64,000 nucleotides of DNA from an uncultured Lachnospiraceae bacterium. Lineage in GTDB: Bacteria; Bacillota; Clostridia; Lachnospirales; Lachnospiraceae. Position numbers and translations under genes: made by a program. Shown here in pieces: positions 58,923 to 64,000 of this stretch. Positions within the stretch are counted from its first letter, which is position 1; each line of letters begins with the position of its first letter. The stretch covers positions 124,001 through 188,000 of the forward strand of contig CAJUHP010000002.1 of assembly GCA_910586125.1 (NCBI GenBank). The letters are read 5' to 3'. A model generated the notes under the pieces. That model did no database searches. It saw only the letters and a list, made by a program, of their open reading frames with translations, and was not told where the DNA came from.

Positions 58923-60089
58923 TTACTGCGGTTCCAAGCCGGAATATTCCTCCCCGCCGTACTCCGCATACTCGCCGCCCTCATAGATCTCGCCGTAATC
59001 GTCGTACTCGCCCTCATAAGATGCGTCATATCCGATCTCTTCCAACAGACCGGATTCCCTGGCCTGCGTCTCGCTCTTGATATCAATCTTATAGCCGGTC
59101 AGGCGCGCGGCCAGCCTGGCATTCTGCCCTTCTTTTCCGATTGCCAGAGAAAGCTGATAATCCGGCACAATAACCTGGGCGGTCTTCTCGTCGTCGTCCG
59201 CCACCACACAGATGACCTTGGCAGGACTCAGCGCGTTTTCAATCAGAATCGCCGAGTTATCGCTCCAGGGGATAATGTCAATTTTTTCTCCCCGCAGTTC
59301 CTCCACAATGGCGTTCACACGGTTTCCGTTGACGCCGACGCAGGCGCCTACCGGATCGACGTTGGGATCGTTGGAGGCCACGGCCATTTTCGTGCGGCTT
59401 CCCGCCTCTCTGGCAATTCCCTTGATCTCGACTGTTCCGTCCTTCACCTCGGAAACCTCCGCCTCAAAAAGACGTTTGACCAGCTCCGGATGGGTGCGGC
59501 TGACCAGAATGCGGGGGCCCTTCGTTGTGTCCTTCACCTCCAGGATATAAATCTTGATCCTCTCGTTCGGATGAAAACTCTCGCCCTTAATCTGCTCGTT
59601 TTCACTGAGCATGGCGTCGCATTTTCCCAGGTTGATACTGATGTTTTTGCCGAAATATCTCTGAACAACGCCCGTCACGACCTCGCGCTCTTTGCCGTTA
59701 AACTGATTGAACAGAACGCGGCGCTCCTCCTCGCGGATCTTCTGCAAAATCACGTTCTTTGCATTCTGGGTGGCGATCCGGCCGAATTCTTTCGACCGGA
59801 TCTCTTTTCTCACCACATCTCCCACATGGTACTGGCCGCTCTTGGCTCTGGCCGCCTCCAGGCTAATCTGCATGGAGGGGTCTTCAACCTCCTCCACCAC
59901 CTCCAGCTCCGCATAGACTTCAAATTCTCCCGTCTCGCGGTCCACATGCGCCTTTATATTATCGGTCTTGCCGAAATGCGTCTTGCAGGCAGTCAGCAAA
60001 GAATTTTCGATGGCTTCCAACAGGACATCCTTGCTGATATCCTTTTCCTTCTCCAGCGTATTCAATGCTTCCATCAGTTCGTTGTTCAT
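58923..60089 (-). CDS. nusA: Transcription termination/antitermination factor NusA
   Basis: The 388-residue protein has an N-terminal RNA-polymerase-binding domain (1-125), an S1 domain (about 130-195), and two KH domains (about 230-345, with VGACVGVNGNRV and LAIGKEGQNARLAARLTG). It ends with an acidic Tyr/Glu-rich tail (about 350-388) instead of E. coli-type repeats. Of two in-frame ATGs, 60101 abuts the AGGAGG with no spacer, whereas 60089 gives the family start MNNELMEAL; I prefer 60089, though its spacing is 12 bases. Confidence 0.95.
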   Translation of the reverse strand: MNNELMEALNTLEKEKDISKDVLLEAIENSLLTACKTHFGKTDNIKAHVDRETGEFEVYAELEVVEEVEDPSMQISLEAARAKSGQYHVGDVVRKEIRSKEFGRIATQNAKNVILQKIREEERRVLFNQFNGKEREVVTGVVQRYFGKNISINLGKCDAMLSENEQIKGESFHPNERIKIYILEVKDTTKGPRILVSRTHPELVKRLFEAEVSEVKDGTVEIKGIAREAGSRTKMAVASNDPNVDPVGACVGVNGNRVNAIVEELRGEKIDIIPWSDNSAILIENALSPAKVICVVADDDEKTAQVIVPDYQLSLAIGKEGQNARLAARLTGYKIDIKSETQARESGLLEEIGYDASYEGEYDDYGEIYEGGEYAEYGGEEYSGLEPQ

Positions 60090-60131
60090 GACTTTTTTCA
60101 TCCTCCTAATTTATAGACACAACGTAAAGTT

Positions 60132-60596
60132 TTACCAGATTACAGCCTGGCGGATCAAGGCAATCTGGCTGCGGGCAAAGCAGCGCTTTATCCCGTCCTC
60201 ATCCTCTATGGTAACAGTCTCTGCATCATATGCCCGCAGCACACCGCAGAATTCCTTCTGTTTTTCAACCGGCCGGAATGTTCGGATCTCCACCAGCTCG
60301 CCCAGATTGCGCCTGAAATCCTTATCCTTTTTAAGAGGACGGCCAAGTCCCGGCGAACTGACCTCCAGAATATAGCTCTCCTCGATGAAATCTTCTTCGT
60401 CCAGACGGTCGCTCAAAGCCCGGCTGACCGCCTCGCAGTCATCCAGCGTCACGCCGCCTTCCTTATCAATGTACACGCGCAGATAACGGTTTGCGCCTTC
60501 CTTTACAAACTCCACGTCAACGACTTCATATCCCTGCTCCCCCGTGATCGGCTCCAGCAGCGCTTCCGTGCGCTGTTCATATTCTTCCCGCTTCAT
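60132..60596 (-). CDS. rimP: Ribosome maturation factor RimP
   Basis: RimP is needed for 30S subunit assembly. The 154-residue protein has the N-terminal KH-like domain (YEVVDVEFVKEGANRYLRVYIDKEGGV, about 19-46, GGVTLDDCEAVSRALSD) and an SH3-like C-terminal domain with VSSPGLGRPL. It is the first gene of the nusA-infB operon and has a CAAGGAGG site. Confidence 0.96.
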   Translation of the reverse strand: MKREEYEQRTEALLEPITGEQGYEVVDVEFVKEGANRYLRVYIDKEGGVTLDDCEAVSRALSDRLDEEDFIEESYILEVSSPGLGRPLKKDKDFRRNLGELVEIRTFRPVEKQKEFCGVLRAYDAETVTIEDEDGIKRCFARSQIALIRQAVIW

Positions 60597-60612
60597 AGAA
60601 CCTCCTTGCCGT

Positions 60613-60649
60613 ATGAAAGCCGTCCGTCATACAAAAATAGGACTTTCAT
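60613..60649 (-). promoter_or_regulatory. Second leader hairpin of the rimP operon, near the ribosome binding site
   Basis: ATGAAAG pairs with CTTTCAT (arms 60613-60619 and 60643-60649), with a further TCC/GGA pairing inside and a U-rich loop. The hairpin ends about 10 bases before the rimP ribosome binding site. Confidence 0.4.
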
Positions 60650-60654
60650 AGGAA

Positions 60655-60681
60655 AAGAGTGGACTTTTCCGGTCCACTCTT
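60655..60681 (-). promoter_or_regulatory. First leader hairpin of the rimP operon, terminator-like
   Basis: A perfect 10-base stem AAGAGTGGAC/GTCCACTCTT (60655-60664, 60672-60681) with a 7-base loop starts about 25 bases into the transcript; it ends in CTTTTCC, short for a terminator tail. Confidence 0.5.
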
Positions 60682-60708
60682 CTAGTAATATCATATTCAT
60701 CGTAGGCA

Positions 60709-60737
60709 AGCATAGCACACTTTGGCAGAAATTGCAA
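60709..60737 (-). promoter_or_regulatory. Extended -10 sigma-A promoter of the rimP-nusA-infB operon
   Basis: TTGCAA (60732-60737), a 17-base spacer and TATGCT (60709-60714) preceded by TGC on the minus strand. The leader to rimP is about 105 bases. Confidence 0.75.
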
Positions 60738-60780
60738 GCCTTTTTTTACTTTTTATCGGCATCCTCAGGCGCCGCCCGCC

Positions 60781-61707
60781 TTACTCGTTATGGAGCCACT
60801 TCTCCCTGGCCTGGCGGATCATGGCGGCCGCTTTTTCGGCAACCGGCATGTCCTGTGCAGCCAAAGGCTCCAGCGGCTTTCTCACCGAACCGATATCCAA
60901 CTTCTCATTGTTTCGCAGAATCTCTTTAATAACCGCGTACATATTGCCGTGGGCCGAACACATCTGATAGATCACAGCGTTGACCTCATGCTGCAATGTA
61001 CACGCTTCCTCCATGCGGCCTGCCCGCACCAGCGCATCCAGCTTTAAGAACAGCTCCGGCATCACGCCGTATGTACCGCCGATCCCGCCGCCGGCTCCGA
61101 TCACCCGCCCGCTGATAAACTGCTCGTCCGGGCCGTTAAAGACGATATAGTCCTCCCCGGCCTGCTGGACAAACATCTGAATATCCTGGACAGGCATGGA
61201 AGAATTTTTAACGCCGATCACGCGGGGATTCTTGCGCATCTCTGCAAACAAGGACGGCGTCAGGGCCACCCCTGCCAACTGCGGAATATTGTAGATGACA
61301 AAATCCGTATCCGGCGCCGCCTCGCTGATCTCGTTCCAATAACCGGCGATGGCATACTCCGGCAGATGGAAATAAATCGGGGGGATGGCGGCGATGGCGT
61401 CCACGCCCTGCGCCTGCGCATGAGCCGCCAGCTCTCTGCTGTCCCGGGTATTATTGCAGGCTACATGGGCGATGACGGTCAGCCGGCCTTTCGCGGCCTC
61501 CATCACCTGTTCCAAAATCTGCATTCTCTCTCTCACGCTCAGATAGATACATTCGCCGGAGGAACCATTGACGTAAACGCCCTTGACTCCCTTCTCCACA
61601 AAATATTCGGTCAAGGCCCGAACCTTTGGCAGGCTGATCTCGCCCTCGCTGTCATAGCAGGCATAAAATGCGGGGATGATCCCCTTATACTTATCCAAAT
61701 TTCTCAT
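60781..61707 (-). CDS. nanA: N-acetylneuraminate lyase / dihydrodipicolinate synthase family aldolase
   Basis: The 308-residue protein is a class I aldolase barrel with GSSGE (48-52), Tyr139 in YNIP and the Schiff-base Lys167 in VIGVKNSS. The sequence fits sialic acid lyase, which cleaves Neu5Ac to ManNAc and pyruvate, better than DapA, and the adjacent nanE supports this. It could still be another keto-acid aldolase of the family. It follows nanE by 35 bases. Confidence 0.82.
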   Translation of the reverse strand: MRNLDKYKGIIPAFYACYDSEGEISLPKVRALTEYFVEKGVKGVYVNGSSGECIYLSVRERMQILEQVMEAAKGRLTVIAHVACNNTRDSRELAAHAQAQGVDAIAAIPPIYFHLPEYAIAGYWNEISEAAPDTDFVIYNIPQLAGVALTPSLFAEMRKNPRVIGVKNSSMPVQDIQMFVQQAGEDYIVFNGPDEQFISGRVIGAGGGIGGTYGVMPELFLKLDALVRAGRMEEACTLQHEVNAVIYQMCSAHGNMYAVIKEILRNNEKLDIGSVRKPLEPLAAQDMPVAEKAAAMIRQAREKWLHNE

Positions 61708-61742
61708 TTTTTCTCCTTCTTTTAACGGTAAACGTTCTTCGC

Positions 61743-62429
61743 TTAAGAAAGCGCCTTTGCAAACGTGCGGGTAATGAGCTGCGGCCTGGTAATGGACGAA
61801 CCGACTACCACGCTGAACGCTCCCAGCTCGATCACCCTCTTTACCTTCTGCGGGGTATCGATATTGCCCTCTGCGATTACCAGGTGTTTCACCTGGGCCA
61901 GAATTTTCCGCAGAATCTCAAAATCCCCCTCCTCGATCCGATCGTTTCTGCTCTGATCCGTATATCCCACCATCGTGGTCCCGATAAAGTCAAAACCAAG
62001 CTCGTCCGCATGAAGCGCCTCCTCCACCGTGGAGCAGTCCGCCATCAGAAGCTGATCGGGATACCGTTCTCGAATTTCTGCATAAAAATCATCCAGCGTC
62101 ACGCCGCCCGGGCGGAGCGCTCCTGTGGCATCCAGCGCGATAATCTCCGGCTTTACCTCCATCAGTTCCTCGATCTCCTGCATCGAAGGCGTTATATACA
62201 CGCCGCTGTCCGCGTAATCTCTCTTTACGATTCCGATCACCGGCAGATCCACCTGTGACTGAATCTCCCGGATATCTTCCCTTGTGTTGGCCCGGATTCC
62301 GCATGCGCCGCCCTCTTTCGCCGCCAGCGCCATTCTTCCCATAATAAAGGAAGAATGCAGCGGTTCATGAGGAAGCGCCTGACAGGAAACGATCAACTTC
62401 CCCCGCAGTTGTTCTATTCTGGCTTCCAT
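61743..62429 (-). CDS. nanE: N-acetylmannosamine-6-phosphate 2-epimerase NanE
   Basis: NanE converts ManNAc-6-P to GlcNAc-6-P in sialic acid breakdown. The 228-residue barrel has SCQALPHEPLH near the start, GACGIRANT, VIGIVKRDY with the catalytic Lys, and ALDATG. It opens a two-gene unit with the lyase gene, under its own promoter, with an AGGAGGGG site. The kinase nanK and a transporter are not nearby. Confidence 0.92.
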   Translation of the reverse strand: MEARIEQLRGKLIVSCQALPHEPLHSSFIMGRMALAAKEGGACGIRANTREDIREIQSQVDLPVIGIVKRDYADSGVYITPSMQEIEELMEVKPEIIALDATGALRPGGVTLDDFYAEIRERYPDQLLMADCSTVEEALHADELGFDFIGTTMVGYTDQSRNDRIEEGDFEILRKILAQVKHLVIAEGNIDTPQKVKRVIELGAFSVVVGSSITRPQLITRTFAKALS

Positions 62430-62476
62430 TTTTCAACCCCTCCTGTATCGTTGTATTTTTTTCTGCTTCCGTCTCT

Positions 62477-62504
62477 ATTGTACCAATTTTCTGGCAAGTG
62501 TCAA
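62477..62504 (-). promoter_or_regulatory. Sigma-A promoter of nanE-nanA
   Basis: TTGACA (62499-62504), a 16-base spacer and TACAAT (62477-62482) preceded by TGG on the minus strand, 48 bases before nanE. Confidence 0.8.
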
Positions 62505-62530
62505 CCTCGCCTGGGAAATATTTCACGCCA

Positions 62531-62576
62531 AAATAAATAAGGCCGGGAACCTGCCGCCAGATTCTCAGCCTTATTT
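62531..62576 (-). terminator. Terminator of the CwlC-like amidase gene
   Basis: AAATAAGGC (62535-62543) pairs with GCCTTATTT (62568-62576); the loop can fold further. On the minus strand the stem is followed by ATTTTGG. It lies 8 bases after the stop codon. Confidence 0.7.
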
Positions 62577-62584
62577 CTCATCTC

Positions 62585-63469
62585 TCAGGTGGTGATATAG
62601 GTATTGTACCCTGCCTCCCGCAGCGTTCTCTCCATTCGGATGGCATTTTCCAGACGCGCAAAGGCCCCGACCTGCACATGGTACAGATTATCTTCGTAGA
62701 TGATAAACGCCGGAAAGCCTGCCGCCAAGAGCTGGTTCAGCATATCATAGGCGTAGGTGCTGTCCCGGTAAGCCCCGACCTGCACCCGATACAGGGTCTC
62801 TGCCCCCTGGGCGGGCACGTTCTCTGCCTCGAGAGAAAGCGGCGCTTCCATGGAAGGCATCTCCTGCTGCGGCATTACCGGGGACAGCATCTCCTGGGAA
62901 GGCATTGCCTGAGCAGGAACCGCCTGCTGCGGCGCTCCCATTCCGGTCGCGTCCAAAATCCCCTCGGCAATCCCCTGCGCAATTTGGTCAAACGCCCCGT
63001 CAAAAAGCTGATTGTCTTCCGTATTGTCGATAAATCCCACTTCCAGGAGCACAGCCGGCATCTGCGTCCGGCGCAGCACCACCAGATTTTTTCGCTCGAT
63101 CACGCCGCGGTCGGTAAAGCCTGCCTCGGCCAGTTCGGCCAGAACGCTCCGGGCTACCTCGGCAGGAAGCCCTTCGTCCTCGTACACTAACACTTCCGCT
63201 CCGCTGGCGCTTCCCGGTGTCGGCATCGCGTTTCGATGGAAGGAGACAAACAGATCCGCCCCCGAATTGTTCGCCATCGTAGCTTTTTCAAAAGGGGTGT
63301 TGTATACATCCTCCACCCGGGTATACACCACGTCGATCCCGCTGTCTTCCAAAATCTGTCCCACAGCCAGCGCCAAGTCCAGATTGTCGTCCTTCTCCTG
63401 CCGTCCTTCGTACACCGCTCCCGGATCTCTTCCTCCATGTCCCGGATCGATTGCAATTTTATATGCCAT
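62585..63469 (-). CDS. CwlC-like N-acetylmuramoyl-L-alanine amidase with SPOR domain
   Basis: The 294-residue protein has an Amidase_3 domain (about 4-175) with IDPGHGGRDPG (H11), E25, SFHRNAM and LLEVGFIDN, a Pro/Met/Gln-rich linker (about 185-225), and a C-terminal SPOR domain (about 226-294) that binds denuded glycan. It has no signal peptide. The same layout is found in Bacillus CwlC, a mother-cell lysis enzyme made late in sporulation. The ATG at 63469 follows GAGAGGAG; the GTG at 63487 is less likely. Confidence 0.87.
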   Translation of the reverse strand: MAYKIAIDPGHGGRDPGAVYEGRQEKDDNLDLALAVGQILEDSGIDVVYTRVEDVYNTPFEKATMANNSGADLFVSFHRNAMPTPGSASGAEVLVYEDEGLPAEVARSVLAELAEAGFTDRGVIERKNLVVLRRTQMPAVLLEVGFIDNTEDNQLFDGAFDQIAQGIAEGILDATGMGAPQQAVPAQAMPSQEMLSPVMPQQEMPSMEAPLSLEAENVPAQGAETLYRVQVGAYRDSTYAYDMLNQLLAAGFPAFIIYEDNLYHVQVGAFARLENAIRMERTLREAGYNTYITT

Positions 63470-63632
63470 ATCAAAAACTCCTCTCACACAATCCGATACT
63501 ACAGATTATGGAAAAGGAGTCTGACCGGTGCCTGACCGGACGATAAATCTACGGTATTTTGTTCTGACAAAAACTTGTTCTATCCCGATAGGCAAGGTAT
63601 CTTGCCCAACATGCCGGGGAAAAATATCCTTC
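63470..63632. other. Intergenic stretch upstream of the amidase gene
   Basis: This 163-base stretch holds the sigma-K-like element and a small 6-base hairpin GGCAAG-GTAT-CTTGCC (about 63592-63607) without a T run after the ABC permease stop. I see no gene. Confidence 0.4.
63502..63530 (-). promoter_or_regulatory. Candidate sigma-K promoter of the CwlC-like amidase gene
   Basis: CACC (63527-63530), a 16-base spacer and CATAATCTG (63502-63510) fit mACm-N16-CATAnnnTA except at the last base. The ATG is 33 bases downstream of the -10. Confidence 0.4.
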
Positions 63633-64000
63633 TTATGAACTGGCGCTGCTGTACCGTTTCAAAGCCCGCTGAAATACCAGTCTGCTCAGAAAAAAGAACA
63701 GAACCGAAACGCCCATCCCCCACAGCATCATCCCCGGCGGCAGTTCCCCCATGACAAACAGCCCCGGAAAATTGGTTATGACAAAGACCGGCAGCAAAAA
63801 CGTCCCGATCCGCTGAATCCATTTATTATAAATCAACTGCGGCATATTGTTAAAATCCCACAGAGCCGCCGTCAGATCCCCGATCCCGCCCACCGACACC
63901 GTCCAGAATGCCAGCAGATACGGCAGCAGAAACAGACTGTAGGCCAAAAGACAGCCGCACGCCAGAAAAAACAGAAAACCCAGAACCGCTGCCCAGGTGA
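63633..64000 (-). CDS. ABC-2 family permease, COG3694-like, C-terminal part
   Basis: The last 121 codons of a membrane protein whose frame is open to the window's right edge. It has about three membrane segments and the run LTAALWDFNNMPQLIYNKWIQ, like the ABC-2 family (DUF990) permeases that usually occur as two subunits with an ATPase. An internal TTG at 63947 is only an artefact of reading the fragment alone. The rest of the gene is outside the window. Confidence 0.7.
   Translation of the reverse strand, partial: TWAAVLGFLFFLACGCLLAYSLFLLPYLLAFWTVSVGGIGDLTAALWDFNNMPQLIYNKWIQRIGTFLLPVFVITNFPGLFVMGELPPGMMLWGMGVSVLFFFLSRLVFQRALKRYSSASS

Noticed and set aside
1..64000. Mobile elements, CRISPR arrays, tRNA or rRNA genes, defence systems
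   Set aside because: I looked for transposase and integrase proteins, regularly spaced repeats and cloverleaf or rRNA signatures and saw none; the gene order is typical chromosomal backbone.

Overview
The window reads as a chromosomal segment of a Gram-positive, endospore-forming member of the Clostridia, most likely Lachnospiraceae. The reasons are an alpha/beta-type small acid-soluble spore protein, a YlbJ-type sporulation membrane protein, a CwlC-like amidase, the Gram-positive replicase PolC, classic Firmicutes gene order (rimP-nusA-ylxR-ylxQ-infB-rbfA-nrnA-truB-ribF; pyrH-frr-uppS-cdsA-dxr-rseP-ispG-polC; rpmB/asp23/fakA/recG), strong AGGAGG ribosome binding sites and a moderate GC content. 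Nearly everything is on the minus strand. Only four confident genes are on the plus strand: ylbJ, a DAO-Rieske oxidoreductase, rpmB and a YprB-like exonuclease. I see no phage, transposon, CRISPR, rRNA or tRNA.

Layout, left to right. 1-17.6 kb: the 5' end of an RsmB/RsmF-type rRNA methylase, a small alarmone synthetase, an M23 peptidase, a peptidase D, ylbJ, a NatAB-like ABC exporter, a coiled-coil protein with coaD and rsmD, rarA with a short-chain dehydrogenase, an unknown 151-residue protein with its own promoter and terminator, a TepA-type ClpP, a TIGR01212 radical SAM protein, a YitT protein, deoD, the Rieske oxidoreductase and a bacteriohemerythrin with an extra C-terminal domain. 17.7-27.2 kb: the spore protein gene with a sigma-G promoter, a ThrE exporter, mscL, recG, fakA, asp23, rpmB, a mobB-mobA fusion and a COG2509 flavoprotein. 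27.3-38.3 kb: the pyrH-to-polC operon, joining nucleotide, ribosome-recycling, isoprenoid and phospholipid functions to replication.

38.6-50.3 kb: the YprB-like exonuclease, a Tat-like metallophosphoesterase, a HI0933 flavoprotein-cmk-ispH-rpsA operon, a response regulator-histidine kinase-lipoprotein operon with PhoP-like direct repeats at its promoter, and a secreted fumarate/urocanate-reductase-like flavoprotein. 50.5-64 kb: an SH3-NlpC/P60 wall hydrolase with WalR-like repeats in its leader, the full nusA-infB operon, a two-gene nanE-nanA unit, a CwlC-like spore amidase with a candidate sigma-K promoter, and the 3' part of an ABC-2 permease.

Most of the content is housekeeping. I found no convincing new multi-gene system. 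The points most worth a second look are the hemerythrin fusion, the FMN-less secreted flavoprotein, regulatory repeats at two envelope-related promoters, the long repetitive N-terminus of IF-2, two small ORFs with good ribosome binding sites, and the structured leader of rimP.
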